64,000 nt of DNA from Bacillota bacterium (GCA_020161295.1 JAIUOA010000009.1:49205-113204), one strand, 5' to 3'; counted from the first letter of the stretch, positions 1 to 9,141 are shown. Made by a program: numbers and translations. The notes: generated from the sequence alone by a model not told the origin.

Positions 1-727
1 TAAATGTTACGAGTGTTAAATCGTCAGCATATTTCTTTAAAAGGTCCAGCTGATAACCAGAGGTGATTTTTTCAGTGGGATCGGCTTCCCAGTACGTGTC
101 GTTAAAATAAGTGTGAAGCTCCTTCATACTGCCATCTGTGGCAGGGGTTACAGGTGTAGGCGTCACCGCAGCTGTGGGAATTCCGAAATTCGCGATTTCG
201 TTACGCTTCAGTGCACGTGTGGGATCAGTACCAATTAATGACTTAGGAATCAAATTATGATCTAAAGCTACATAGAGATACATCTTATCTTCAGCACTTA
301 AACTGCCAGTGTTCGAAAAAACATATTCATTTTCGTAATCGTAGTGGTACTTGCCCTTTGCATTAGAAAGGTATCTGGCCACGAACACGATGGAGGCTTT
401 ATCGCTATACCCCCACTTCTTTGTGTCGATAATGCCCTTATTCACCTCAGCGGTAACGTAAGCTGAAGCCCATGAAGACGGTAATTTCCCATATTTATCG
501 GCCACTGGAGGAAGCGTCGACCCTTTTGTCCAGTATGCCTGCGTGGTAACGATGGCAACGTACTCTTCTATGGTCATCTCGCGAGTAGGTTCAATGGATA
601 GATTGAAGTGAGGGTCGGAATATGTATTGAGATAACCCTTTGACTGTACAAGTGCAAAGCTCGAAAGCGGGGAAAGCAAACTTACGAGCAGTGCTACTAA
701 GATGATTAGCGTTACGTTTTTCTTCAT
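1..727 (-). CDS. Exported SLH-like domain protein, C-terminus outside window
   Basis: Only the first 242 codons are visible because the gene runs off the left edge. The ATG follows a good AAAGGAG ribosome site. Residues 1-25 are a Sec signal peptide (KK n-region, long hydrophobic core, SSFA before the likely cut). Residues about 46-116 read like an S-layer homology domain (MTIEEYVAIV, LPSSWASAYV, NKGIID). A second, weaker SLH-like stretch at about 145-183 ends PTRALKRNEIANFG. A TP-rich linker (185-200) follows. SLH domains anchor proteins to secondary cell-wall polymer, so this is probably a wall-associated protein. The effector part is not in view, so its activity is unknown. It does not appear to belong to the thiolase operon, from which a terminator separates it. 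Confidence 0.7.
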   Translation of the reverse strand, partial: MKKNVTLIILVALLVSLLSPLSSFALVQSKGYLNTYSDPHFNLSIEPTREMTIEEYVAIVTTQAYWTKGSTLPPVADKYGKLPSSWASAYVTAEVNKGIIDTKKWGYSDKASIVFVARYLSNAKGKYHYDYENEYVFSNTGSLSAEDKMYLYVALDHNLIPKSLIGTDPTRALKRNEIANFGIPTAAVTPTPVTPATDGSMKELHTYFNDTYWEADPTEKITSGYQLDLLKKYADDLTLVTF

Positions 728-794
728 TGGTTACATCTCCTTTTATCAGTTTATAAGCATTATAACATGTTCACCTGACTGGTAATAGACACAA

Positions 795-827
795 AAAGAA
801 CAAAAGCTGATGCTAAGCACCAGCTTT
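795..827 (-). terminator. Terminator of the sigma-54 operon
   Basis: On the minus strand a hairpin (11-nt arms with one mismatch, AAAGCTGGTGC and GCATCAGCTTT, loop TTA) is followed by TGTTCTTTTT. It sits just after the thiolase stop and ends the five-gene operon. Confidence 0.75.
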
Positions 828-852
828 ATACCGAACATACTAATGTTACTTG

Positions 853-2031
853 TTATGGCCGTTCAATCAGCAGACTCGTTCCCATGCCGCCACCAATGCA
901 AAGCGTTGCAAGACCTTTTTTAGCATCGCGCTTGATCATTTCATGAATCAATGTGACGAGAATTCTCGTTCCACTCGCACCTACTGGGTGACCGATGGCG
1001 ATGGCGCCTCCATTGACATTTACAATCTCTGGATTGATGTTTAAGTCCTGTACCACGGAAAGCGACTGTGCAGCGAAAGCTTCATTGGCTTCCACCAAAT
1101 CGAGGTCTTCAACCGTCCAACCAGCAGAAGCTAGTGCTGCTTTAGTTGCAGGAACTGGTCCATAGCCCATAATGGAAGGGTCAACGCCTTTAGTGCCGAA
1201 ACCTTTAATGACCGCGAGTACCTCAAGCCCTAATGCATTTGCCTTTTCCGCACTCATAACGAGCACCATGGCAGCGCCATCATTGATTCCAGATGCGTTT
1301 CCTGCAGTGACAGTTCCATCCTTTTTAAATGCAGGCTTCAGCTTTTGCAGACTCTCAAATGTCACACCGTGTTTGATGTATTCATCCTGATCCACGATGA
1401 CATCGCCTTTACGACCAGCGATGACCACAGGGACAATTTCATCCTTAAAACGGCCTTCTTTTTGCGCTTTTTCAGCCTTGTTTTGACTAGCCGTCGCAAA
1501 TTGATCTTGCACTTCACGACTCAACTGCCATTGTTCAGCGATGTTCTCAGCGGTGATGCCCATATGATAATCATGAAAAGCATCCGTCAAAGCATCTTTA
1601 ATGAGGTGATCCTGCATCTGGACATGTCCCATTTTGCTCCCCCAGCGGTTTTGCATCGCAAGGTAAGGCGCGTTAGACATGCTTTCAGCACCACCACATA
1701 AGATTACGTCAGCGCCACCACTACTGATGATTTGAGCGGCTAAGCTCACCGCTCTTAAACCTGAGCCACAGAGGATGTTTAGCGTCATCGCAGGCACTTC
1801 CACAGGTAATCCCGCTTTAACAGCCACTTGTCTTGCGATGTTTTGACCTTGACCAGCGCTCAATATGTTTCCGATGATGACTTCATCAATTTGATTTTCT
1901 GAAATGCCCGCGCGTTTAATGACCTCTTTAGCGGCTACGACCCCTAAATCCACCACAGAAACGTCTTTCAATGCGCCTCCAAATGCACCAACAGGTGTTC
2001 TCGCAGCCGATACGATGACGACTTCTCTCAT
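853..2031 (-). CDS. thlA: Acetyl-CoA C-acetyltransferase (thiolase)
   Basis: Cleaves acetoacetyl-CoA with CoA to two acetyl-CoA, or condenses them in reverse; cytoplasmic tetramer in characterised relatives. The 392-residue length is exactly that of biosynthetic-type thiolases. The catalytic triad is visible: Cys88 in NILCGSG, His348 in GHPVGASG and Cys378 in CIGGGMG. The NNxxDGA-type motif appears as [10 protein letters not shown]. It is the last gene of the sigma-54 operon, 9 bp after the dehydrogenase, and a terminator follows. Together with the CoA transferase and dehydrogenase it would finish conversion of 3-hydroxybutyrate or acetoacetate to acetyl-CoA. Family assignment is firm; the catabolic direction is inferred from context. 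Confidence 0.95.
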   Translation of the reverse strand: MREVVIVSAARTPVGAFGGALKDVSVVDLGVVAAKEVIKRAGISENQIDEVIIGNILSAGQGQNIARQVAVKAGLPVEVPAMTLNILCGSGLRAVSLAAQIISSGGADVILCGGAESMSNAPYLAMQNRWGSKMGHVQMQDHLIKDALTDAFHDYHMGITAENIAEQWQLSREVQDQFATASQNKAEKAQKEGRFKDEIVPVVIAGRKGDVIVDQDEYIKHGVTFESLQKLKPAFKKDGTVTAGNASGINDGAAMVLVMSAEKANALGLEVLAVIKGFGTKGVDPSIMGYGPVPATKAALASAGWTVEDLDLVEANEAFAAQSLSVVQDLNINPEIVNVNGGAIAIGHPVGASGTRILVTLIHEMIKRDAKKGLATLCIGGGMGTSLLIERP

Positions 2032-2040
2032 ATTAGCCTC

Positions 2041-2760
2041 CTATAATCTCAATCCGCCATTTACGGATAAATTGTGTCCCGTTATAAATGACGCCTCATC
2101 GCTCGCGAGGAATAAAACAGCATTTGCAATTTCTTGCGGTTCGCCTAAACGGCCGAGCATCGTCTTCTCTCTAATCGGATCTAACACCTTGTCTGGTACA
2201 GTTTTCATCATTTCTGTGTTCACATAACCTGGTGCCACACTGTTCACGCGAACTGCTGCGCCTTTTCTAGAAAACTCCTTCGCCCAAGTTTTCATCATCC
2301 CGATGACACCGGCTTTGGTCGCTGCATAATTTGATTGGCCCACGTTACCGTACTCGCCAACCACAGATGCGATATTGATGATGCTACCACTGCCTTGCTC
2401 CATCATGAGCGGACCAGCGATTTGCGTCATGTTGAAAACGCCCTTGAGGTTGACATTGATGACTGCATCCCACATGTCTTCCGTCATTTTGTTGATAAGT
2501 GCATCGCGCGTAATGCCCGCATTATTAACGAGAATATCCACACGACCATACTCCGCTACAGCGAAAGCATAGAACGCTTCAATTGCACTACGGTCCGTAA
2601 CGTTTAAAGCATACCCTTTAATGCTTTCATTTTCAAATTCTGCAACATTCATGTCGACCGCGATAACCTTTGCACCCTCTCTTGCAAAAGTTTCACAGAT
2701 TGATCTGCCGATGCCCTGTGAGCCACCTGTTACGACGGCTACTTTATCTTTTAATCTCAT
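2041..2760 (-). CDS. SDR family 3-hydroxyacyl-CoA dehydrogenase/acetoacetyl-CoA reductase (PhaB/FabG-like)
   Basis: Short-chain dehydrogenase of 239 residues. The Rossmann motif TGGSQGIGR lies at 12-20, the NNAG motif follows as NNAGITRDALINKM, and the catalytic Ser-Tyr-Lys set is SVVGEYGNVGQSNYAATKAG. The NAGITRDA...KM...WDAVINVNLKGVFN stretch is typical of FabG and PhaB, which act on (R)-3-hydroxyacyl thioesters. Context between a CoA transferase and a thiolase suggests oxidation of (R)-3-hydroxybutyryl-CoA to acetoacetyl-CoA. A free-acid 3-hydroxybutyrate dehydrogenase is the main alternative. A housekeeping FabG is less likely because no fatty-acid genes are nearby. Confidence 0.85.
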   Translation of the reverse strand: MRLKDKVAVVTGGSQGIGRSICETFAREGAKVIAVDMNVAEFENESIKGYALNVTDRSAIEAFYAFAVAEYGRVDILVNNAGITRDALINKMTEDMWDAVINVNLKGVFNMTQIAGPLMMEQGSGSIINIASVVGEYGNVGQSNYAATKAGVIGMMKTWAKEFSRKGAAVRVNSVAPGYVNTEMMKTVPDKVLDPIREKTMLGRLGEPQEIANAVLFLASDEASFITGHNLSVNGGLRL

Positions 2761-2818
2761 GATTCCACTCCTTATACTAAAAGTTCCATATTCTTTTTCT
2801 AATAGCGCATAATAACTT

Positions 2819-4369
2819 TTATTCAGCGAGTTTAAGTCCCATCACGGCATCCTTAAAAATGCGTTCATCCATAATTTTTAACGGCTCAGCAATTGATGGT
2901 CTAAACTCCATTTGGTCGATGATGTCTCTCTCTAAATCAACTCCTGGTGCAATTTCTATCAGCGTTAAGCCTTTTTCTGTAATGGTAAACACTGCACGCT
3001 CCGTAACATAGATGACTGGCTGCCCCGTTTCAAAGGCATAATCACCAGAAAATGTTACTTGTTCAACCGACTTGATAAACTTCTTAGCTGATCCTTCTTG
3101 AACGATTTTAAGTTTGCCATCTTCAATTGCTATTTCAAGTCCGCCAGCTGTGAAGGTTCCACAGTAAACCACTTTCTTAGCATTTTGAGAGATATTAATG
3201 AACCCACCACAACCAGGTACCTTAGGACCAAATTTAGACACATTGACATTACCCTTCGCATCGCATTGTGCAAGTCCTAAGAAGGTTACATCCAAACCAC
3301 CGCCATCATAGAAATCGAATTGATAGGTTTGATCGATGATCATGTCAGGATTCGTCGCTGCACCAAAACTTAACCCACCAGCTGGCACACCGCCGATGGT
3401 TCCTGCTTCAGTGGTTAAGATAAGCCCTTCAACACCCTCTTCATTTGCGACGATGGAAACCCCTTCCGGCATACCAATACCGAGATTTGTGATGGCATGT
3501 GGCTTAAGCTCCATTGCAGCACGCCTTGCAATCAGTTTTCGCTCTGAAAGCTCAAGTGGCGGGATGCTTTTTACAGGTACTCTAATTTCCTGGCTATATG
3601 AAGGATTGTATTGCTCAGCAAATGTTTGCATATGCTCTTCAGGTGCTGCCTCTACGATGGCATCTACATAAATGCCTGGAATTTTAACGAGTTTATGATT
3701 GAGTGTGCCTTCAGCCACTACCTTCTCAACCTGTAAGATAACGATGCCTCCTGAATTTTTAGCCGCTTGCGCAATCGAAAGCATCTCAAGGCTAAGTGCT
3801 TCTTTTTCAAAGGTACAATTTCCCGATGGATCTGCATACGTGCCACGGATAAAGGCGATATCGATTGGGAATGTTTTATAATATAACCACTCTTCGCCAT
3901 CAATTTCCATTAATGAAACCAAATCCTCAGTTGCTGATTTGTTGATTTTACCGCCTTCAAGTCTCGGATCCACAAACGTTTTAAGTCCGACCTTCGTTAT
4001 GACACCAGGTTTTTTTCCTGCAATTTCTCTAAACAAATGCGAAATGACCCCTTGAGGAAAGTTATACGCTTCAAGCTTCTCTTCAAGTGCCAGTTTCCCT
4101 AGTTTAGGCGCTAAGCCCCAGTGACCACCAACGACGCGCTTAACCATTCCTTCACGACCAAAGTGATTCAATCCTCTATTTTTACCATCACCTTGACCAG
4201 CGGCATAAACCAGTGTCAATCCTTTGGGTTTGCCTGTCTTTTCATATAAATCTTCCACACCGCGACTCAATGCTTCTGGATGCATGTTGCCCACGAAGCC
4301 TCCTGTCGCGACGGTACTGCCATCTTTAATTAATGCAATCGCCGCTTCAAGTGTCATCAACTTGCTCAT
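2819..4369 (-). CDS. Family I acyl-CoA:acetate/3-ketoacid CoA transferase (fused alpha-beta)
   Basis: Moves CoA between an acyl-CoA and a free acid, here probably activating acetoacetate or 3-hydroxybutyrate. At 516 residues it contains both family I halves in one chain, as in YdiF-type enzymes. The N-terminal half has [12 protein letters not shown] and the long loop typical of these fusions. The C-terminal half has [10 protein letters not shown] and the catalytic glutamate Glu321 in [10 protein letters not shown]. It lies between the permease and the dehydrogenase. A strong hairpin without a U-run sits in the gap before it, so its level may differ from that of the permease. Confidence 0.9.
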   Translation of the reverse strand: MSKLMTLEAAIALIKDGSTVATGGFVGNMHPEALSRGVEDLYEKTGKPKGLTLVYAAGQGDGKNRGLNHFGREGMVKRVVGGHWGLAPKLGKLALEEKLEAYNFPQGVISHLFREIAGKKPGVITKVGLKTFVDPRLEGGKINKSATEDLVSLMEIDGEEWLYYKTFPIDIAFIRGTYADPSGNCTFEKEALSLEMLSIAQAAKNSGGIVILQVEKVVAEGTLNHKLVKIPGIYVDAIVEAAPEEHMQTFAEQYNPSYSQEIRVPVKSIPPLELSERKLIARRAAMELKPHAITNLGIGMPEGVSIVANEEGVEGLILTTEAGTIGGVPAGGLSFGAATNPDMIIDQTYQFDFYDGGGLDVTFLGLAQCDAKGNVNVSKFGPKVPGCGGFINISQNAKKVVYCGTFTAGGLEIAIEDGKLKIVQEGSAKKFIKSVEQVTFSGDYAFETGQPVIYVTERAVFTITEKGLTLIEIAPGVDLERDIIDQMEFRPSIAEPLKIMDERIFKDAVMGLKLAE

Positions 4370-4402
4370 AATAATCCCTCCATTTATTAGTCATTCGGAT
4401 AA

Positions 4403-4434
4403 GATAGGTCTGGAAATCCCCTCCCAGACCTATC
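4403..4434 (-). other. Intra-operon mRNA hairpin
   Basis: A perfect 11-bp inverted repeat (GATAGGTCTGG and its complement, 10-nt loop) lies between the GntP permease stop and the CoA transferase. No U-run follows on the minus strand, so it looks like a processing or stability stem, or a leaky terminator, rather than a full stop. Confidence 0.5.
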
Positions 4435-4444
4435 CTCAATTTGA

Positions 4445-5806
4445 TTAAACGATTCCGAATAAGAGGTACGATAAGCTGACGACAACCACTGAGATTAATG
4501 GAATTACCACTGTAAGTGCTGCGATGTCCAAGTAACCTTCTTTATGATTGATTTTACATACAGATAAGAGTGTAATAACGGCGCCACAGTGTGGTAACGA
4601 GTCAAGACCGCCTGCTGCAATCAGCATGATTCTATGAAGTGCACCTGGATCGATGCCCATGGCAAGGAATTCTGGCGCGAGTACTTCAAGTGCAATCGCT
4701 GTACCACCTGATGAAGATCCTACGATACCAGCCAGTAATGTCGTGGAAATAGCCACTTTAAATACAGATGGAATCGCCATAGCAACGATGGCTGCTTTCA
4801 CCGTTCCAAATGCTGCAAGTGCTTTAATAACGCCGCCGTATCCAACTTCAGATGCCGTATTGAAGATTGGTAATAAAGAGCCTACAGCGCCTTCGAATAT
4901 TTGTTGGTTTGTATTTTTGAGGTATTTTCTCATTACGATCAAGATAAAAACAACTGCAACACCTAATCCGATGATTACTGGCCATGTGCCATCAACCACT
5001 GCATCTGGGTTATATGCTTTAAGCTTATTTACAACAGAATCCAGTTTGAAATACCAGTTAGTAAGCACATAGTTCATAACGAACACAATTGCAATTGGCG
5101 CGATAGAAATCCAGAAGTTTGGAATGTTATCAAAACTTTCGATTAAGCCTTCATTTTGATGATTGCCATAACCTTCTCCAGCTGCGATAAGCTTCTTAGC
5201 GCGTCTATTTAACCACCAGAGGCCACCGAAGAACATGACTGCCGATCCGATGATTCCCAACCAGAAACCTGCATAAATAGTAGTGTTGAAGTATTTAGTA
5301 GGCATTGTGTTGAGGTACTGTGGTGATCCAGGCATCGCTGTCATGGTAAATGTAAACGCACCAAGTGCAATTGCTGCTGGTAATAATCTCTTAGGAATGC
5401 CTGCTTCACGATAAAGCATCGCACCGATCGGATACATTGCGAACACGACGACGAAGAGCGAAACCCCTCCGTAAGTAAGCAAGCTCGTTGCCACGACAAC
5501 TGCTGCGATCGCATGTTTCTTACCGAATTTTTGCGATATAAAGTGTGCAATTGAAGTTGCAGCGCCAGTGATGCCCATTAATTTACCAAATACAGCCCCT
5601 GCTAAGAAAACAGGAAAATAGGATTTGATATAGCCTGCTGCTGCTGGCATAAAGATGTTCGATAAAGCATAAAGCGCAGGAATTTCACCTGATAGCATGG
5701 CTGCGAGCATTGCGAGTAATGGAGCTAAAACCAGAACCGTAATGCCGCGATAAGCCAAGTACATTAACGCGAGTAATGTAAAAATAATTGCCAATACACC
5801 TAACAT
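4445..5806 (-). CDS. GntP family permease, probable hydroxybutyrate/organic acid transporter
   Basis: A polytopic membrane protein of 453 residues with about a dozen hydrophobic segments. It has GntP/CitMHS features: the N-terminal segment with ALMYLAYRGITVLVLAP, glycine-rich VGSSSGGTAIALEVL and the histidine stretch GALHRIMLIAAGGLDSLPH near the C-terminus. GntP proteins import gluconate and other organic acids. A GntP-type D-3-hydroxybutyrate permease beside a 3-hydroxybutyrate dehydrogenase and sigma-54 regulator is known in pseudomonads. Here the partners are a CoA transferase, an SDR and a thiolase, so a C4 hydroxy- or keto-acid is the likely substrate. Second gene of the operon. Confidence 0.85.
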   Translation of the reverse strand: MLGVLAIIFTLLALMYLAYRGITVLVLAPLLAMLAAMLSGEIPALYALSNIFMPAAAGYIKSYFPVFLAGAVFGKLMGITGAATSIAHFISQKFGKKHAIAAVVVATSLLTYGGVSLFVVVFAMYPIGAMLYREAGIPKRLLPAAIALGAFTFTMTAMPGSPQYLNTMPTKYFNTTIYAGFWLGIIGSAVMFFGGLWWLNRRAKKLIAAGEGYGNHQNEGLIESFDNIPNFWISIAPIAIVFVMNYVLTNWYFKLDSVVNKLKAYNPDAVVDGTWPVIIGLGVAVVFILIVMRKYLKNTNQQIFEGAVGSLLPIFNTASEVGYGGVIKALAAFGTVKAAIVAMAIPSVFKVAISTTLLAGIVGSSSGGTAIALEVLAPEFLAMGIDPGALHRIMLIAAGGLDSLPHCGAVITLLSVCKINHKEGYLDIAALTVVIPLISVVVVSLSYLLFGIV

Positions 5807-5818
5807 TTGTTTCTCCCC

Positions 5819-6307
5819 CTAACTGAATAGTTTGATGAATTCGTAAACAATGTACACGAGGATCATTGCATTTACGCCTATGAGCATGTAGAAAATCCCA
5901 TTGGTGAACTTCTTGCCCTTCTTGAGCATTTCAATGTGTTTGGTATGGAATTTCTTCATAGCCGCATGGTTGTTAGAATCATCGATCATGTTCTTAAGGA
6001 ACACGCTCATCAAAATAACCGCTGCCGCCAAACTCAATAGATAGATAAATCCAATCGGCAATGAAAACATGTTCTGTAAAATTGATGTTATCACGGTAAT
6101 CACGATTGCCAGTACAAAATAAGGCTCAAGCTTCTGATATCGATATGGGATATCGTAGACTTCCGATAGCAGCATGCGAGCGAACACCAGCGCTAAGTGC
6201 ACGTATTTGTATGGCTGCGGAAAGTAAAGCTGTTGAACAATTACCAGTACCAACAATGCCTGGTAGATCAAATTGAAATACCTTGGATTCCTTAATGCAT
6301 TAATCAT
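5819..6307 (-). CDS. Small four-helix membrane protein of unknown function
   Basis: I do not recognise a family. The 162 residues show about four hydrophobic segments (roughly 12-28, 65-80, 84-105 and 138-158) and a charged loop with several Lys and His (about 112-135, KKFHTKHIEMLKKGKK). It is the first gene after the sigma-54 promoter, 12 bp before the GntP permease. The ATG has an AAAGGA site 8 nt upstream. The position suggests a partner or accessory subunit of the permease, or a membrane sensor of the same substrate; both are inference. Confidence 0.7.
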   Translation of the reverse strand: MINALRNPRYFNLIYQALLVLVIVQQLYFPQPYKYVHLALVFARMLLSEVYDIPYRYQKLEPYFVLAIVITVITSILQNMFSLPIGFIYLLSLAAAVILMSVFLKNMIDDSNNHAAMKKFHTKHIEMLKKGKKFTNGIFYMLIGVNAMILVYIVYEFIKLFS

Positions 6308-6353
6308 AAAAACATCCTTTCATCACTCTTTATTCCTACGTCCATAATACAAA

Positions 6354-6368
6354 GCAAAACCCATGCCA
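6354..6368 (-). promoter_or_regulatory. Sigma-54 (-24/-12) promoter
   Basis: On the minus strand the sequence reads TGGCATG-GGTT-TTGC. GG and GC fall at -24 and -12 with exact canonical spacing (consensus TGGCACG-N4-TTGCW). It lies 46 bp before the start of the 162-residue membrane protein and would drive the whole five-gene operon. The activator gene directly upstream supports it. Confidence 0.88.
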
Positions 6369-6452
6369 AAAAAACGAACACATTTGCATCAAATTTTTGT
6401 GAAATGTGCGTTATTCAATACAATTTCGCCACAATATATCGTCAAAAATAAA

Positions 6453-6480
6453 ACAAGTGTAAACCATATTTTACACTTGT
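6453..6480. promoter_or_regulatory. Enhancer site 1 (UAS) for the sigma-54 activator
   Basis: Perfect inverted repeat with 11-bp arms ACAAGTGTAAA and a 6-nt centre. It contains TGTAAA-N6-TTTACA, identical to the classical TyrR box consensus. Its centre is about 125 bp upstream of the expected start of the sigma-54 transcript. Confidence 0.8.
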
Positions 6481-6499
6481 CGTCGAATCGTTTTTCCAT

Positions 6500-6517
6500 T
6501 GTAAACTTTATTTTACA
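6500..6517. promoter_or_regulatory. Enhancer site 2 (UAS)
   Basis: A second TGTAAA-N6-TTTACA element (centre CTTTAT), 42 bp centre to centre from site 1, about four helical turns. Confidence 0.75.
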
Positions 6518-6534
6518 CTTATTCATATTATGTG

Positions 6535-6562
6535 ATAAGTGTAAATAATACCGTACACTTAT
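6535..6562. promoter_or_regulatory. Enhancer site 3 (UAS)
   Basis: Inverted repeat with 9-bp arms ATAAGTGTA and its complement around a 10-nt centre. One TyrR-box half is intact (TGTAAA) and the other is degenerate (CGTACA). Its centre is 40 bp from that of site 2, and it overlaps the stop codon of the activator gene. Confidence 0.65.
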
Positions 6563-8277
6563 TTCATGTTGAATTTTTCTAGCTTTTTATGAAGTGCCAT
6601 TCTAGAAATCCCCAAATCGGCAGCTGCCTTGCTTTTATTGCCTTTAAAAGCAATTAGACGTTCTAAAATTATTTTTTTCTCAGCAGCATCGACCAGATCC
6701 TTGAGGGGCTCCCCTGTCGATACCTCTTTCCCGCTGTAGATATGCGCTGGCAAATGCCACGGTTGGATCAACTCTTCCCCTTCAATGATGTTATAGGCGC
6801 GCTCAATGACATTCTTAAGCTCTCTGATGTTTCCCTTCCAATCATATGAAATCAGTTGCATCTGTGCCTTTTCGGATAACCCCTTGACGTTGCCCTGATT
6901 TTCATGGTTTAGGAGATCCACAAAATGTCTTGAGAGAAGTATGATATCCTCTTTGCGCTCTCTAAGTGGTGGCACTGAAAGATTTATAACGTTTAGACGA
7001 TAGTATAAGTCCTCTCTGAAGGTTCGCTCCTCCACCATCTGCTTCAAGTTTCTGTTCGTTGCAGCGATAATTCTAACGTCAATTTGCTTAGGTGAGTTTG
7101 AGCCGATCCTTTCCACCTCACCTTCTTGTATGACCCTGAGAATCTTCGCTTGCATCTGGAGCGGCATGTCTCCGATTTCATCGAGAAAAATAGCACCTTG
7201 GTCGGCAAGTTCAAATTTCCCAATTCTACCATTCTTATCTGCACCTGTAAATGACCCCTTCTCATAACCAAAGAGCTCTGATTCCAACAGGTGCTCCGGA
7301 ATGGCAGCACAATTAACTTTAATAAATGGCATGTCCCTTCTTCGACTGGACAAATGGATGGCATGTGCAAATAACTCCTTACCGGTACCACTCTCCCCTT
7401 GAATAAGGACACTGGATCTGGAATGGACCATTTTGCTCACCTGATATTTGATTTTTGTCATCTCTTCATTATTGGAGATGATTTGATCGAGCGAGTACTT
7501 TGCACGGTGTAAGCTGCTAATTTCAGATTTGAGATTCTTAAGTTCTTTTTCGATTTTGGCGTATTTTTTATTGATGCTTTGGAGCTCGGAGACGTTTCTG
7601 AAAATAACTTTCCCGATGGCACCCGCAATTTTCCCATCCACATAATATGGCATCCGTGTGGCCACCATGTGACCGCCACGAATTTCCTGAAAGTCATTGA
7701 TTTCAGGGATCCCCGTTTGAGCGACGATGTGCATTCGCGTGTTTTCGATAACCTCAGTGACATGCTTCCCGATCACTTCATCGCCCTCTATGCCGAGAAA
7801 CTTTTTATAAGCATTGGAGATCATGGTGATATAGCCCTCAGCATCGACGACGAGAATACCATCATAGGCCAGTTCTAAAATCATCTTCAAGATGGACATT
7901 TCATTTCGATCTGCTTCTATCCGACTATTGAGTTGATCAATTCTAGTTACATCATCGAAGATGGATGCTGCCCCTATGAGCTCACCCTCCCTAAACAATG
8001 GAATTCGGGAGACGATGCAATTACGAGAATGTACCTTCATCTTCACATTGATTTGCGGCACTTTTGTGACGAGCACTTCAACTAACTTTGACTCGGAATA
8101 AACATCGTTCATATAGCTCCCCACAGCCGATTGAAGCGAAGTCTCTAAGAGTTCAAGCGCTCTGGTGTTTATGTGTGTGATGATGCCTTGAGTATCCACG
8201 ATGATAACGCCATTGGTCAATCCGTCCAACACATATTGATTTTCGTTTAAAAAACTAAAAAAAACGTTCAACCCCAT
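6559..8277 (-). CDS. PAS-domain sigma-54-dependent transcriptional activator
   Basis: Enhancer-binding protein for the adjacent operon. Two PAS-like sensor domains come first (NGVIIVDTQGIITHIN and DGILVVDAEGYITMIS), then a coiled linker rich in KKYAKIEKELKNLKSE. The AAA+ domain follows: Walker A GESGTGKE, sigma-54 contact loop GSFTGA (usually GAFTGA) and Walker B IFLDEIGDM. The C-terminus is a Fis/TyrR-type helix-turn-helix (NKSKAAADLGISRMALHKKL). I chose the ATG preceded by AAGGAAGGGG; a TTG 33 bp further upstream would add 11 residues but has no ribosome site. The PAS domains suggest it senses a small molecule or redox state rather than phosphorylation. Confidence 0.92.
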   Translation of the reverse strand: MGLNVFFSFLNENQYVLDGLTNGVIIVDTQGIITHINTRALELLETSLQSAVGSYMNDVYSESKLVEVLVTKVPQINVKMKVHSRNCIVSRIPLFREGELIGAASIFDDVTRIDQLNSRIEADRNEMSILKMILELAYDGILVVDAEGYITMISNAYKKFLGIEGDEVIGKHVTEVIENTRMHIVAQTGIPEINDFQEIRGGHMVATRMPYYVDGKIAGAIGKVIFRNVSELQSINKKYAKIEKELKNLKSEISSLHRAKYSLDQIISNNEEMTKIKYQVSKMVHSRSSVLIQGESGTGKELFAHAIHLSSRRRDMPFIKVNCAAIPEHLLESELFGYEKGSFTGADKNGRIGKFELADQGAIFLDEIGDMPLQMQAKILRVIQEGEVERIGSNSPKQIDVRIIAATNRNLKQMVEERTFREDLYYRLNVINLSVPPLRERKEDIILLSRHFVDLLNHENQGNVKGLSEKAQMQLISYDWKGNIRELKNVIERAYNIIEGEELIQPWHLPAHIYSGKEVSTGEPLKDLVDAAEKKIILERLIAFKGNKSKAAADLGISRMALHKKLEKFNMK

Positions 8278-8357
8278 CACCCCTTCCTTAATATCACTAA
8301 GGAAATTCAATGCAATAATTGTACCAGAAAAACAACCTAAATAGGATTTTTTTTATA

Positions 8358-8386
8358 TTGACACTGTACTTCAATTAAAATACGCT
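8358..8386 (+). promoter_or_regulatory. Probable sigma-A promoter of the HD-domain gene
   Basis: Consensus -35 TTGACA, 17-nt spacer, weak -10 TACGCT, about 24 bp before the start codon, which has a GGGGG ribosome site. Confidence 0.45.
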
Positions 8387-8409
8387 ATTAAAAAAGGGGG
8401 TATGTAACG

Positions 8410-8976
8410 ATGACAAGAGAACAAGCTTATGAATTATTAACACAGTACAATAAAAGCAGGTCCCTCGTGGTCCATGGTTTGGCAGTGGAATCAGTGATGC
8501 GTTACTTCGCGGAAAAAAATGGTGAGGATGTGGCCTTCTGGAGCGTGGTAGGATTATTACACGATTTAGATTATGAAATGTATCCGGATTTACATTGTCA
8601 TAAGAGCAAAGAAATCCTAGAGGCCATCGGCGCCGACGCCTCACTTATACGCGCCATCATGTCTCACGGCTATAACATCTGTACCGACGTTGAGCCGCAG
8701 CATTATATGGAGAAGGTCCTTTATACCACGGATGAGCTCACTGGCCTTATTAATGCAGCAGTGCTCATGCGTCCGAATAAAAGCATCATGGACCTCGAAG
8801 TGAAGTCCATTAAAAAGAAATTCAAGGCACCGAGCTTTGCAGCGGGTGTAAACCGAGAGGTTATCCAGAACGGATGCGCTCTTTTAGGCTTAGAACTGGA
8901 TGAGGTCATCCAAATGACCATCGATGGTATGAAGGCCTCCGCTGAGGAACTTGGGCTCGCAGGGATCGAAATTTAA
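8410..8976 (+). CDS. HD-domain metal-dependent phosphohydrolase
   Basis: A 188-residue cytoplasmic protein of the HD superfamily. The metal ligands are visible: His in SLVVHGLAVES (about residue 20), the HD pair in VVGLLHDLDYE and a later His in IMSHGY. Small HD proteins of this layout are nucleotide or phosphate-ester hydrolases; the substrate cannot be read here. A hairpin terminator follows, so it is probably monocistronic. It is transcribed away from the sigma-54 activator gene. Confidence 0.8.
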   Translation: MTREQAYELLTQYNKSRSLVVHGLAVESVMRYFAEKNGEDVAFWSVVGLLHDLDYEMYPDLHCHKSKEILEAIGADASLIRAIMSHGYNICTDVEPQHYMEKVLYTTDELTGLINAAVLMRPNKSIMDLEVKSIKKKFKAPSFAAGVNREVIQNGCALLGLELDEVIQMTIDGMKASAEELGLAGIEI

Positions 8977-8988
8977 TAAGCAAACGTA

Positions 8989-9014
8989 AAGGGGTCATCA
9001 CATGGTGACCCCTT
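8989..9014 (+). terminator. Terminator after the HD-domain gene
   Basis: Perfect 9-bp stem AAGGGGTCA/TGACCCCTT with an 8-nt loop. The downstream T-run is weak (TTAAAATT), so termination may be partial. Confidence 0.6.
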
Positions 9015-9141
9015 AAAATTACGGGATTGAATGAATTCTGACAATTCCATATGGCGAAATCAATCTTAGTATGTTAAAATAATAATGATTTTTTCAAATT
9101 TTTATGTCAACAAAATCAGCGCGACTAAGGATGCAGAATAA

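Noticed and set aside
1345..1701. 118-codon open frame opposite the thiolase gene
   Set aside because: It lies wholly inside a firmly identified gene, has no ribosome site and no recognisable motif; a shadow frame.
4403..4434. Strong hairpin as a terminator inside the sigma-54 operon
   Set aside because: No U-run follows and three pathway genes lie downstream without another visible promoter; treated as an mRNA stem.
7044..7412. 122-codon frame inside the sigma-54 activator gene
   Set aside because: Same strand, shifted frame of the AAA+ domain; basic low-complexity translation typical of a shadow.
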